Below, piece by piece: positions 32,661 through 43,834 of a DNA stretch of 64,000 bases. The notes under the pieces were generated by a model, which saw only the letters and a program-made list of their open reading frames with translations, did not search any database and was not told the origin of the DNA. The first letter of the stretch is position 1, and every line of letters begins with the position of its first letter. The DNA comes from Xenopus tropicalis (Eukaryota; Chordata; Amphibia; Anura; Pipidae), in the NCBI RefSeq assembly GCF_000004195.4, contig NC_030681.2, forward strand, positions 25,188,482 through 25,252,481. The letters run 5' to 3'. Position numbers and translations under genes: made by a program.

Positions 32661-32860
32661 GCCCAGCACAGTCAGTGACCGGGGGGCGGGGCAAGGCAGA
32701 AGGGGGCGGGGCAGTCTCCAGGCCCTTTGCTTGCAGTACAATAGGGCCCCGCCCAGCGTGTGTGGCACCGGGAAGGATTGATAAGAGGGCAGGTAGGAGC
32801 TTGTCAGCAGCAGCAGCAGCAGCAGCAGGGCTAATGGAGGCGCTGCCTTATTCCTGCCAC
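32653..32860 (-). promoter_or_regulatory. fermt1: GC-box-rich promoter region of fermt1
   Basis: Four Sp1-type boxes: CCCCGCCC at 32657-32664 and 32747-32754, GGGGGCGGGG at 32682-32691 and 32702-32711. No TATA box at a usual distance is evident. It is the only G+C- and CpG-rich block for tens of kilobases, and lies next to the predicted exon 1. A (CAG)8 run is at about 32805-32828. Whether it also fires rightwards is unknown. Confidence 0.6.
32804..32828. repeat. Trinucleotide (CAG)8 / (CTG)8 run
   Basis: Eight uninterrupted AGC/CAG units in the promoter region; CTG on the fermt1 sense strand. It may be in the 5' UTR if transcription begins further right than assumed. Confidence 0.85.
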
Positions 32861-33150
32861 TTCCATAACTGCCAGGCTCACACAAACACATCCCGCCAAT
32901 GTCCCAGCACTGCTCCCTGTACGTGTAACTGTATTCATGCATTCCTTGCATTGTACCGACAGGGATTATGTGAGACAATGCGGCGAGCTGCCCCTGAGTC
33001 ACCTGTACTAGGAAATTCGCGCCTGGAGGCCAAGGAAACACTCAGTGCTTCTCTTTTGTGGGTTTAGATCATAGTGATCTTATCGTCATTTACTATTGTT
33101 AGCGCTGGGGGCAAACATTCCTCTCTGTATAAGGGGCTATCTCCTCTGAT

Positions 33151-33174
33151 TGTGTGTGTGTGTGTGTGTGTGTG
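33151..33174. repeat. (TG)12 microsatellite
   Basis: Twelve perfect TG dinucleotides, about 300 bases upstream of the fermt1 promoter boxes. Confidence 0.95.
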
Positions 33175-33187
33175 GTAACTCTAGTGC

Positions 33188-33355
33188 ATAGTAATTATTA
33201 TTAATATTTATAAAGCGCCAACATATTCCGCAGCACTGTACAATAAGTGGGTTACATACATTGGACATACAGAGTAACATATAAAGCAATCAATAACCGA
33301 TACAAGAGGTGAAGAGAGCCCTGCCCAAAGAGCTTACGATCTATAAAGTAAAATG
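33188..33355 (-). repeat. SINE/LINE 3' tail on the minus strand
   Basis: 'atttataaagcgccaacata', 'ttccgcagcactgtacaata' and 'agagcttacgatctataaa' match, in reverse, the tail of the SINE at 57993-58290 (CTGCAGAAATGTGTCAGCGC...) and the block at 43835. Such shared tails are typical of SINE/LINE pairs. Confidence 0.65.
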
Positions 33356-33359
33356 TACA

Positions 33360-35100
33360 AATGGGTGCCCTGATGCCAGGGGTGTTTCTGCCCTGCTTGC
33401 CACCTGTGGGTGTACCAGTGCCACTGTAAGCTTGTGCCAAATAACCAATATGGCAATTACATATGGCACAGAAGGTTAGCTTGAGAAAGGACCAGCAACG
33501 TACGAAACATCACTTCTGTGCCATATGTGAAATAAAGGCAGGTTTATTGCTATTGAAGGGAAGTGCTGCAATCTTTACAACTTTGGTTTGGAAGTTATGT
33601 GAAGGTGAACACATTTTGTTGCTTGCACTCCTTACTCAAAAGGCTGTTGGTATAACCACTAGACTCTTTATGCCTATACAGTGCCCAAATGATTGGCAGG
33701 GCATGTTCGGGCATAGCCTTGTGTGACTTCCAGTCAGAAAAGTACTGTTGCTTCATTCATATCCACTAAGTTTGGTCTCGCAAATGACAAGTAACAGATT
33801 CCTGGCGTCCAAAGCTTTATAATGACATCTTCTCCCATACCAGGCAGGGAAGCTTGGGTATCAGCTCCAGTTCTGAACAAATGACACTTATATTGGCTTG
33901 TTGGTAAGTTGGGTTGGAGCACCTGCTGCATTTGAAATGTTGATACAAAAGTGGCATCTTCATGTACAAATAGTGGACCAGATATATTCAATCTAATTTG
34001 AAAAAATTGGGCACAAGTTAAGCTGCTAAAAACTCCCTATCCATAAGGTTGCTCCTTTACCCGAAATGTCTGATTTTGTTTTTCCTATCACAATTCATAG
34101 TCTGTCCTATACTAGACAACATCTGCTACATGTAAGCTGCCTGCTCTGGTTTTTGACTTGCATACAGCCTTGCTTAATTTGAAAGCCACAAAAAAAATAA
34201 AATCAAAATAAATCAAAATCTATATAATGCTGCGTTGCTGCGATCTGACTCCAGGTAACAAGCTAACATATAATAACAATAAGGTTAGCGGTTTTCTATG
34301 ACCTTGCTTTCCTAACTCTTGGGAAACTTATTTTTGCACTTGCTTAATAACTGCCATTTTGTTATATCAACAAGCTTGAACAATCTCAAGAAGAAAGATA
34401 TCCCAGCCAACTGTTTTTGTGTGTATGCGGGGGAATGCTTTGCTTCAGTTTGTTAAAACAAATAATAGTAAACCGTCTACAGCATTTCTAAAAATGTTTT
34501 ACTTAAAATTGGACCATGCCATATTTTAGCATATGCAGACCATGTCTTCTGCTTTACAGAGCACATTAGCAACTCTTTTAGTTTGATAGTGGAATATTCC
34601 ATAGATAGCTTGGGCAAACAACTCCTTCCTGTTCTGCATCTCCTGCTAGCTACCTGAACCAAATGAGCTGGAAATGAAACAAAGCATCGGCCAAATTATT
34701 TTGGCAACCGGGAATATGCGTTGCTCTGAGCCAGATATATTTTAATGCTAAGAACATTAGGGGGCAGAGGGGCAGATTTACTAAAACTCTAACCTTTCTC
34801 CTTTTTGCTTATTTTAAAATTTGAATAAAGTTGTTTCCACAAATGTCTTACATTTACTTAAAAGTCTGAAAAATTCCACGAGGGAAAAGTTACAGTCTAA
34901 AAAAAAATGAAAAATCAGAATTTTTCGACTTGTGGCATGGAAACTGACTTTTTCGAATTGTTGCATAAAGACCAGTGTAAAAAAAACGCAAACCTCGAAA
35001 TTTTCTAATCAAAAGAATCTTTCAGGGAAGGGAATCTGCCATAGACGCATAGTAAATCTCAAAAATGTTGCAATCTTTTTTATGTGACTTAATGCTAAAG
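33360..35100. other. Upstream region of fermt1, no gene seen
   Basis: Includes a piece near 33465-33540 ('gagaaaggaccagcaacgta', 'cgaaacatc') that looks like an inverted-repeat element, and an inverted-repeat fragment from 34770 to about 35070 ('ggggcagatttactaaaact'). No reading frame resembles a known protein. Confidence 0.45.
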
Positions 35101-35107
35101 AGCTTAA

Positions 35108-35591
35108 AGGGGACCTGTCACCCTAAGAAATAATTCTAAATTATTTTCTATTGTGTTTGTTAAACAAAATAACCTTTACTTACACTATATAAATAATATA
35201 AATCTTGTTTCCTTCAGTCCTGGAATTACACAAGTAGGCAGGTGCCATTTTGTGAACACTTATTAAGGCAAGCTTTGTATCACCCCAAAATCGTGTGTAT
35301 GTGCCAGAATGGGGGACCAGATGCCCAGGCCCATGCACTGCCTAAACAATTAGATGGTTAGGAGGGAGGGGGAAAGTGAGAGCTGAATTGAAAGTTAAAG
35401 TACTTGTCTGCCCCGCCTCTATGCCTAAGGCATAGAGGCGGGGCAGGCAATTTATGATTGACAGCTGGGATTTTTAAATGCCTTTATAATGGGTTTGGAT
35501 GTGTTAATATAAAAATTAATTTGGGTTTTTTTGTTTAATTTGAAAAGGACTTTTATTATACAGCTTTTTATGTCTGGGTGACAGGTCCACT
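35108..35591. mobile_element. TTAA-flanked MITE with internal hairpin
   Basis: TTAA at 35104-35107 and 35592-35595; ends AGGGGACCTGTCACCC and GGGTGACAGGTCCACT, inverted. A strong internal hairpin, GCCCCGCCTCTATGCC and its complement, is at about 35409-35447. It abuts the DIRS relic. Confidence 0.8.
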
Positions 35592-35614
35592 TTAATCAAA
35601 AGAAAAAAGACAGT

Positions 35615-36510
35615 AGCAAATAGATCCCCAAATGCCTCATAATTTCAAGTACTGGGGGTGATTTTGCAGAGCGGTTATTAATCACTTGAACCTCTCCCAA
35701 ATTGTCACAGAAAAGTAAAATATATCTATTGGCAAACAAGGAGCCCCAAATTTCCAAAGCTACTAACACTGGGAATATTTCTAATTAAACTAAATTACCT
35801 GTCAATTCCTGTTCTCTCCATTCAGTTGGGCAGGCTGCGCAGCACCACTGGCACTGACAAATAAGCTTCAAAACCAGTTGACGTAGCAGCATCCGTGTAC
35901 AATTGAAGAGCTGAGTTTTCAATAAAATCTTCCTGCCAACGTGTCCTACCTCTGTACAATGATAAAAATTGTTGCCACACTAACAGATCCTCCTTTACAA
36001 AACTGGTACGTGTGTATGCCAGTTAGGGTTGTCAATACCTATGGTTAAATTAGCTGCCTATTAAAGACATTAAGGTGTCCTGTTAACGACTGCATGTGCT
36101 TTAGCTTTACTTTTGTAGCAGCCAGAGCACTTGCAATCAAGGTTTCAATTGTAGTAATGTTAGTTTCTGGCAATCTAAATTCCATAAGTGTTGTCAGTCT
36201 CAATGCCTAAACATTGTAAGGAAGTGGTAGGGGCAACAGTTTTTTATTTTGCAATTGGAACTCCAAATATTTTCGAAAAATATAGGAAAGTGTTAAGAAG
36301 ATACTGCAGGTATTCGATCTTTTTGGGCCCATAAATAAAAAGTTATTGATAACGAATAACAAAATTAGACCCAGACTCAAATTTTAAAACCTGTTCTTTG
36401 AAATTGGCAAACATCTCAAAATATTTGCAAGAAATAGCACATCCCATAGGTGCCATCATTCACAGAAAAGCCTTTGGGGTATGATAAATGATGAATCAGG
36501 CGATAAGCAC
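35615..36510 (-). pseudogene. DIRS-like retrotransposon reverse transcriptase / RNase H, decayed
   Basis: Read on the minus strand across frames, the order is: APMGCAISCKYFEMF (about 36460), a decayed catalytic region RYQ-stop-LFIYGPKRSNTC where family members have a YLDD motif, a thumb segment MEFRLPETNITTIETLIAS and KVKLKHMQSLTGHLN (about 36180-36100), then RNase H words RWQEDFIENSALQLYTDAAT (about 35910) and CDNLGEVQVINNRSAKS (about 35690). This RT-RNase H order and these words fit DIRS-group elements as I know them. Stops and frameshifts show it is inactive. Confidence 0.75.
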
Positions 36511-36559
36511 CTAATTCTTTTTTAGGCACTACCCCTAACTGGAAAATATACATGATCTA

Positions 36560-37045
36560 CAAATGTATATCTGAAAATAGGCCTGCAATTCTTTTTCCAA
36601 TTTACTTTAAACTACATTGAGGTGCAAGTTAGCCAATTTTAAATAATTCACTAAGATAGGTGACCATATTAAATCATTGGCTGGTATTTGAAGATTATAG
36701 GAAATCCCTGACTCTGGGTATATATGAAGGTAAGGAAGCATTGCACTGATTTTTTCCAGAGTTATCAACTCTAGCTCTGGATTCCTTAGCATTTGTCTTT
36801 CCGACATTACTGAGGAACTTTTTGGCGCAGGGAAAGGCAGGATGCGCTCCACTTCATATAAAACATTTGTATTTTTATCGGCAACTATTCTGCCATTTAC
36901 AAAAAATTTCATTGAAAGCTTAACATCCATTGTATTTTCCTGCAGCATTCTTAAGCGAAGTGTTAGCAGACTGGGGCCTAGGTGCAACATACCCATCCCC
37001 ATGTCCTTGGAGCCCCAAGTCATAGATTTGTGCACAGACATCTTC
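36560..37045 (-). pseudogene. Open stretch next to the DIRS-like RT, probably part of the same relic
   Basis: A 144-codon minus-strand frame (37041-36607) reads NGRIVADKNTNVLYEVERIL and LELITLEKISAMLPYLHIYP. I do not recognise a domain. Its position directly 5' of the RT and the same strand suggest it belongs to the DIRS-like element, but this is inference. Confidence 0.4.
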
Positions 37046-37167
37046 TGATGAAATCTATCATTATAGATGAAACAGGCCTCTCCCCATAGCTTTTATATGT
37101 TTCAATTACGTCCAGGTGTTTGAATAATCCCAGAACGAATTGTGGGTATTTTTCGCATAAAATGTTA

Positions 37168-37380
37168 GGCTGATGCCACACGCGGCGTAGGGCTGATTTT
37201 TTTGGCAAGCGGAAAAACGCTTGCTGAAAAATCAGCCCTACGCCTGCTACTTGTGCCTGCACCCGAATGAATGGGATACGCTCGGGTGCAGGCACAAGTA
37301 GGAGGCGTAGGGCTGAATTTTCGGCAAGCGTTTATCCGCTTGCCGAAAATTTCAGCCCTACGCCTTGTGTGGCATTAGCC
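37168..37380. mobile_element. PIF/Harbinger-like palindromic MITE
   Basis: Flanked by TTA at 37165-37167 and 37381-37383, a TWA-type duplication. Ends GGCTGATGCCACACGCGGCG and TGTGGCATTAGCC; interior words 'gcgtagggctga' and 'ggcaagcg' are repeated in inverted order. It interrupts the DIRS-like relic and is related to the fragment at 6647. Confidence 0.85.
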
Positions 37381-37439
37381 TTAGGTTTAAGCAAAAGGCC
37401 TGTAGCCAGTTTGTAAAAGTTCTGGCTACAGGTCTGTGC

Positions 37440-37750
37440 CTGTCCTACTCTTCAGGTGGCGGCAAAGTGGCAGGGCATTGGTGACTCTTCAGCACTGTGG
37501 CAGAATTCCCAAAGGTGGCTGTTATCTTCTTTGCTTGTGTTCCTTTGATTGTCGATTTAAACCTTTTCTTCTGTGTAGGCGCTTTCCGATTTTCTGGCTC
37601 CCTGGACTTCTTCTGATTGACAGGTGGCAAAATCATCTGAATCACCAGCGAGTTCTTCCTAACATTGCTAGAAGATCCGACAAAGGGAAAGGGGTCGAGG
37701 TCCTTGAAATATTTGTGTATGCTGTATTGCTAAAGTTCTTAATAAATGGC
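37440..37750 (-). pseudogene. Possible gag-like end of the DIRS-like relic
   Basis: The minus strand stays open from about 37740 to a stop at 37445 and reads KYFKDLDPFPFVGSSSNVRK, then a basic stretch (NQKKSREPENRK, PTQKKRFKSTIKG). A basic, domain-poor peptide 5' of a DIRS RT could be the end of a gag ORF. I cannot confirm this from sequence alone. Confidence 0.3.
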
Positions 37751-38009
37751 AAAAAGCATCTCCATACGTCTTGATTGTTAGTACTGTTGTATTATTTGTA
37801 CACAATAACATCTGTCCAAAGTGTTTGCTTACAGCTTTGGACTGGGTTGTTGGGACACAGGGAAAAAAAACCACAGGCCCTGGCCCTCGTCGGCCCCAGC
37901 CGACCCAGACCCCTCTCCCTTCCAGATTGCTGCTACATTGGAGATTGCAAGGTATGTGGAATGGAGGGGGGGGGGGGGGTTGTGGTGGTGTTTATTCTTT
38001 GGAGGACTC

Positions 38010-38225
38010 TGCTATAATGGCTAAACTGCAAGCAGTAAGCTCTGAAGACAAAGCTAAAATGGCAGCTGCTATCTTAAGCAAATGGAGAAAGCTTCTAAAG
38101 CTGTTTACTCAGGTACGGTAATGCTTTCTGCAGAATAAATATAGTGTTCTAGGTGGCACTAATGTGGCAAATCTATTGGCAGTAAAATGCCAAAATGACT
38201 TTCCTTCTCCTTTAACACACACTGA
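38010..38225. repeat. Dispersed repeat copy, family also at 60790-60985
   Basis: 'aaaatggcagctgctatctt', 'gctttctgcagaataaatat' and 'ggcagtaaaatgccaaaat' occur here and, as complements in reverse order, at 60790-60985. It ends CTTCTCCTTTAA, a TTAA-type end. Confidence 0.65.
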
Positions 38226-38939
38226 TTATCATACAAAATATGATGACAATAACTGTAGGTGTATGGCCAGCTGTACTGTTGGGTAACTTTACCAACCCAG
38301 AATGTGTTACTTACTATAAGCATATGATAACATAGACTCAGTAATGCCTGTTCTTATTTGACAATATGTGGCACACTTTGTTTCATTACTCACAGTACCT
38401 TTTTATTGTCTGGCAACACCCTAAAAAGCCATATCAGGTAATAAAAGCATGAGTAATTCATTCATCAGAAAGTATGAGAGAATCCCAAACACCTATTCAC
38501 ACCTATTATTCAGAAATAAGATTTCGTCTTGAGAGACACAGAAAAACAAATGAGTGTAATAGTCACATATCCTGCCTGAGATTAATTATTCACTAGCTCA
38601 CAGGCTGGGTGTAAGAATACAGAGAGGCCGGCTCTGTGTCACAATCCAAATAGTACACGAGCCTGTGAATAATACGTTAAGCCAACAATGTAGTTAACCA
38701 ATAATAAAGTTGCTGCTCTTGTGTAGTAAATACCTAACATGTAAATATCCAGCTATGGCTAAACTACAAATCTCAGAATCCTCAGCCTGTCATCCAAAGA
38801 TTTTCCTTTGTGTGTGTGTGTATGTATTTATTCCTGTAATTGGAAAGCAGCTGTAGGCAAGGAAAAGTGTGTAATAAGGACTATGGGACAAGTGTGAATG
38901 TAGGAACTGTTTGACTCATTGTTGATTAATTCTGCTTAA

Positions 38940-39465
38940 AGGGAAACTCAACCCAAACATAATTTAAGCTTTTTGAAAAGTAAACATACAGTAATTTCAA
39001 GCAACTTTAATTTAAAAATATGCAGCCTATTCATGATTTTATATATAATAATATGGTTTGGAACAGGTCCCTGTTCCCCTGCAGATCTGGCTGACTACGT
39101 TGAGACTCAAATAAAATGTAACAGTAGTTGGCTGTCCTCAGCCTGCCTTCAGCCTGCATCCTCCCAATCCCACAATTCCCTGCACATGTGATGTCAATAA
39201 GGAAAGAACCATCCCATTGCAATGCATTGTGGGTTATGTAGTTCCTGCATGCTGTCTGTAGAGAAGTTGTTACAATTTGTAACATCAGTGTTTATGTCCT
39301 TCCTCCACTGCCAGGATTTCAAATGATGCATAAAGAGAAGAACTGTTTTGCAGCTGGATTTCAGCATATAAAAGTGATATTTATTCATACCTTTTGAAGG
39401 AACAGATTACAGTGATAGGTGTATTAGGGGTTTCTGTTCTGTTTGGGGCTCTAACAAGTTCCCCT
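38940..39465. mobile_element. TTAA-flanked MITE
   Basis: TTAA at 38936-38939 and 39466-39469; ends AGGGAAACTCAACCC and AGTTCCCCT-like, inverted. The interior holds 'cattgtgggttatgtagttc'. Non-coding. Confidence 0.7.
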
Positions 39466-39760
39466 TTAATAGCATGGTAACCCTCTGACCCTCCTGGTAC
39501 ACTTGTATGTCAGGGGGCTACCACTCAGAAATTCATCAATGAGGCAGGCAGGTGGAAAATCATCTGAAAAATTCCTTTTAATTGCTGTGCAATTGGAATT
39601 GTATAATTTTCACTAAATTACAAGATTCAAGTGGTTTGGACAAAGTGGTCTATGTGCCATTGCCCTAATGGTGTCAGAACCACAGTTTGCCATAGGCTTT
39701 AAGGGACAAGGAAAGGTTAATTCACCAGGGATGCCAAAGTTAGACTTTCCTTTCCCTTTA

Positions 39761-40520
39761 AACTGTGGTGATCCAGTTTAGGACTGCCAGAAGATGAATT
39801 ACTGGGCTATTTCACTGAGTGTCCAGGTCGGATAGGGGTGAACGGGCCTACCGGAGTCGTTGCCCCAGGGGTCCCAGGCATCCCCACACACACCCTGCCC
39901 CCGAGTGCGCATATCTCATGCTTTACTAAGTGCGACTGGGGGAGTGATGTCAGTGGGGTAGCGCCAGCTGCAATCGGGTCTAGGTTGGCAGGGCCCCCCA
40001 GGTTTTTTTCGCAGTGTCCCGCTGTCCCAGCCAACCCTGAGTGTAGCACCTTCACACCAACAGTTTGGAAGCTCTGCTCCTAATGTGGCCAGATGGGCTT
40101 CCAAAGTGGAGCTGTGTGTCCCTAAAGGGGAGCGGTGTGTCCCTAAACCTGTGTCCCCTAAACTTACCTTTTAAACTGTGGTGATCCAGTTTAGGAACGC
40201 CAGAAGATGAAATACTTGGCTATTTCACTGTGTCCAGGTCAGATTGGGGTGTGCGGAAATACCGGAGTCATTGCCCCAGGGGTCCCAGGCATCCTCACAC
40301 ACACCCTGCCCCCGAGTGCGCATATCTTATGCTTTACTATGTGGGACTGGGGGAGTGATGTCAGTGGGGGAGCGCCAGCTGCAATTGGGTCTAGGTTGGC
40401 AGGGCCCACCAGGTTTTTTCGCAGTGTCCCGCTGTAGCACCTTCACACCAACAGTTTGGAAGCTCTGCTCCTAATGTGGCCAGATGGGCTTCCAAAGTGG
40501 AGCTATGTGTCCCTAAAGTG
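39761..40520. repeat. Tandem duplication, period 413 bp, two copies
   Basis: 'aactgtggtgatccagttta' begins at 39761 and again at 40174; both copies contain 'gtcattgccccaggggtccc' or a one-base variant, 'acacaccctgcccccgagtg', 'ctaggttggcagggcc' and 'acaacagtttgg'-like ends. The second copy lacks 'ccagccaaccctgagt'. Frames inside it are not recognisable proteins. Confidence 0.85.
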
Positions 40521-40685
40521 GAGCTGTGGGGCCTTAATATGGAAGTATGTGCTCCTAAAGTGGAGGTGTGAGCTCCTAAAAAGGAGGTGTATGTTGAAAG
40601 CGCCTAGAGTGGAGCTGCATGTTTATAAATTGAAACTGAGCTCCTAAACTGGAAGCGTGTGCTTCTGTAGTGGGACTATGTGTTC
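40490..40685. repeat. Degenerate short tandem repeat, about 21-24 bp
   Basis: Variants of 'ctaaagtggagctgtgtgt' occur about eight times with drift (e.g. 'cctaaaaaggaggtgtatg', 'cctaaactggaagcgtgtg'). It continues from the end of the 413-bp duplication. Confidence 0.7.
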
Positions 40686-40689
40686 CTTA

Positions 40690-40968
40690 GGGCAGTGGCA
40701 GACGAGGAGATTAGTCGTTCTGCGACAAATCTTCGTTACTGTGGGTGACTAATCTCCCTGCAATGCCATCTCACCGGCAAGAAAGTAAATGGGATGGCAT
40801 ACGCGTAGCTACGATTTCCTGAAGCTGCCTCTCAAGGAAACTTTGGGCGACTATATGAAATCATAGCGACGTGTATGCCATCCCACCGGCGATTTACATT
40901 CTTGGCGGTGAGTTGACATTGTGAGAGATTAGTTGCGGGGCGACTAATCTCCCTATCTGCCACTGCCC
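40690..40968. mobile_element. Palindromic MITE related to the 17439 element
   Basis: Ends GGGCAGTGGCAGACGAGGAG and TCTGCCACTGCCC are inverted copies, flanked by TTA (40687-40689) and TAA (40969-40971). Interior words such as 'gggatggcatacgcgtagct' are mirrored. Confidence 0.75.
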
Positions 40969-40974
40969 TAAATT

Positions 40975-42680
40975 GCAACTTCTGAAATACTTACCATCCA
41001 TTGCTGTTTATTTGTCCCTGTGTGCTGCTGAAGTCCCTTGGCAGGCTTGGATAAGACCCTGGGAGACAATGCTGTCTTCCTCTGATCAGCAGATTTCTGT
41101 GGGACCCACTTTACTGCTAGTGAGTGGTGTTGCCATTTAAATGATGATGGCCTGCATCTGTGTGATTGTGTATCTGTCATGGTGCTGCCATCTTGTGAGT
41201 GGCAATATTCCTGCAATCAAAGAACTTTTGTCTTTCAATTGGAATCTTGTTGCCTCTGAGAAACAGAAGCACTTTTGGGGCTATTACTTTGGGTAAAAAA
41301 AAATGTATATTTCCAATTGATCCCTGCTTGATGCTTTTGGCGTCTTTTATAAGCAGTGCACTTCCCACTTAAATGAACAGAAAGCTTCTGCATGCAGGCA
41401 AAGGGGATTTATCCTTGTTTGGTTAAAGCCAAGTGGCCATACATGGGCCTCCCCACCAAATATCTGGCTGACAGTTGACCTGGCATCTATTGAGCAGGTT
41501 TTTACATGCAGCACATCACAGCCACAGGGATAATGCTACCATAGCTATTATATATATCTGTTTGATTCTCATTAGAGCAAACCTAGGGAGCAGTTCTGAT
41601 TTCACTTACAATAATATATGAAAAGCGGAATTTGAATTGGTAGTTTGTTACTTATGAAACTGAAACAGTTTTCTTTGTTAATATTTATTTTCAAGTGGCA
41701 GAGATAGACAGTTATTACTTTGTGAAATTTAGTTTGCATAGAATTGCGTTTGCCACAACTCATGTAAACATTATAATGTACAGTTTATCAAGACTTGTCA
41801 AACCACCCACGTAGGAGGCTCTATTAGTAGGTTAGGAGGTAGAGGCCTACTGCAAATAAGATCAGGACGAGGGATTCTCAGTCTTTATTCTACCAATCTA
41901 TAGGCAGGCCTCAGAGCCAGAAGTGCCCCTGCTAACCAGAAAAGGTACAATGCAATGCTTTATCATGCTTATCACGAAAGCAGAACATATATTAGACATG
42001 CCATTCTAGAACAATAGTTTGAATAAAAAGTAAATTATGGAGAGAAAGGAGTCCTCTCAGACAGCCTTACAGCTTGTACTACACAGTAGGCATGGAAACG
42101 GCCTCAAATGGGTACTAATGTACAAAAGAGGGGTGTTGATTAATACTCATTCCTTGGTCCCCTGTTTTACTAGTAATTAACTTCTCTATTGATGGAACAC
42201 CTTTGCAATCTCTTTAGTGTGTTGTGGTATGATGGCACAGGCATCAATCACTTCACTGTTACTTTAGATACTTTAATCCATCAGACATTACTCTACTTTC
42301 TCAGCTGTAGTGTTCACAACACCCCAGAGGTAATAAGCAAATAAAAAAACTTCCCAACATTTACTGCTCCTACTGGGCCTACCCCCAGGCTCTTCAGCAC
42401 ACCACCTCCTCTAGCAAGTGGGGGAACCAAACAGAGAGAACCTTTTACCTTTTATAAACAAGGAAATTCTGACTCCCCCTGCCTAGTTGCTGCACTGTCA
42501 GGAAAATACATTAACCCAGAAATGGGAAACACTGCCCCTCCCAACTGTAATTCAGGACCAATCCACAACCCTTCTGGGGAGCTACCTTTACCCCCTATAT
42601 TACTTACAAACGTATGATGATAAAATTGGTCCCTTGGTTATGAGACACTTACCATACCATACTATGCATGGAGGTGCCAG
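40975..42680. other. Intergenic, no gene seen
   Basis: No frame resembles a known protein and no clear repeat boundary is visible, apart from short A+T-rich runs. Confidence 0.45.
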
Positions 42681-42683
42681 CTA

Positions 42684-42960
42684 GTGATGTGCAGGCCGGC
42701 CCGATACCCACGGGTTTACCTGCGGGTCGGGCGGGTTTGGGCTGACCTCAGCACAACATTTCGGTTCAGTTTAAGCTCTTCTGCCTGCTCTCCCCGTCTG
42801 CGACATTACACTGCTGGGTTCCGGGTTCCAGCTCTCTGATTTATAGGCAAGCCCGTCCCTCCTTTTGTGAAATCATCAGTTGGTGGGTTGGGCGCGGGTT
42901 TATTAACAGAAGGGACTCACCGGGTCGTTATTGTATCTGACCCACAAAATCTTGTCACAC
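42684..42960. repeat. G+C-rich dispersed repeat (CGGGTTTACCTGCGGGTCGG type)
   Basis: 'gtgcaggccggcccgatacc', 'cacgggtttacctgcgggtc' and the later 'ggttgggcgcgggttt' and 'accgggtcg' resemble a common frog MITE with ends rich in CGGGT/ACCCG. Ends are not resolved. Confidence 0.5.
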
Positions 42961-42980
42961 AACAGCATGATATTTTAGAG

Positions 42981-43171
42981 CAGGAGTCCCCAACCTTTCT
43001 TACTCGTGAGCCACAGTCAAATGTAAGAAGTCTTAGAGAGCAACACAAGCACCATAAAAGTTCATGGAGGTGCCAGATAAGGGCTAAGACTTGCCACCAA
43101 GTCAGGAATTCCAAAATAACTACCTGGTTTGGGGGCACTGGGAGCAACACCCAAGGGGTTGGTGATCACTG
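42981..43171. mobile_element. hAT-type MITE with perfect 8-bp duplication
   Basis: TTTTAGAG at 42973-42980 is repeated exactly at 43172-43179. Ends CAGGAGTCCCCAACC and GGTTGGTGATCACTG are inverted repeats of the same family as 3090-3398. Confidence 0.88.
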
Positions 43172-43834
43172 TTTTAGAGGATCCTACAAAATTTGATCCC
43201 CACAAGTCGGATCAGATAAAGTCGCATGGTGTTTTTTGTTCCTGCCTCTACATTTGACAGTCAATGTATTTCAGTAAGAAAAAAAGTCTGTCAGACACCA
43301 TCAAATCTTGTTGGATGCAGGTGCAAAGTTTTCCAAAGTAGTCCAAAATCATATCATATGCAAACAAAACAATTCTGTGTTCCTTATGCTTTATTATGAG
43401 ACCTTTTATAGACTCAGTGTGCTGATTAAATGATCTGAAGGTTCAGTATTTAATATATACAGTATATAAGCAGGACAAGTGCCAACCCTGTCTTGTTTAT
43501 TGGTTATACCAAATGGGTTTGAATGAAGAGCGTTGATATTGATCTGGGCTGTAGGGTGACAATACAGTGCCATTAGGGCTTTTATGAAAGCTTGTAGGAA
43601 TACACAGAGACATTTATATTGATCTTTCTAGCTGTTATGTAACACATAGCATGAGATATTATATGAATTACTTTTAAAAAAGAAAAGTAATAAAGAGCAA
43701 TGAATATGCTTGTGTTACATGGCAGATATACCAAAGGGCCAGAAGGTGGAGCCATTGGTTTTTAAATCATAGCTAAGTACTACTGATTCCATTAACAACT
43801 GTTTCAGATATGCAACGTTCCCATGTATGTATGT

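Noticed and set aside
32675..33067. 130-codon plus-strand frame with an alanine run across the CpG-rich region
   Set aside because: The alanine run is the (CAG)8 repeat; no conserved domain or splice site was seen and the high G+C explains the open frame.
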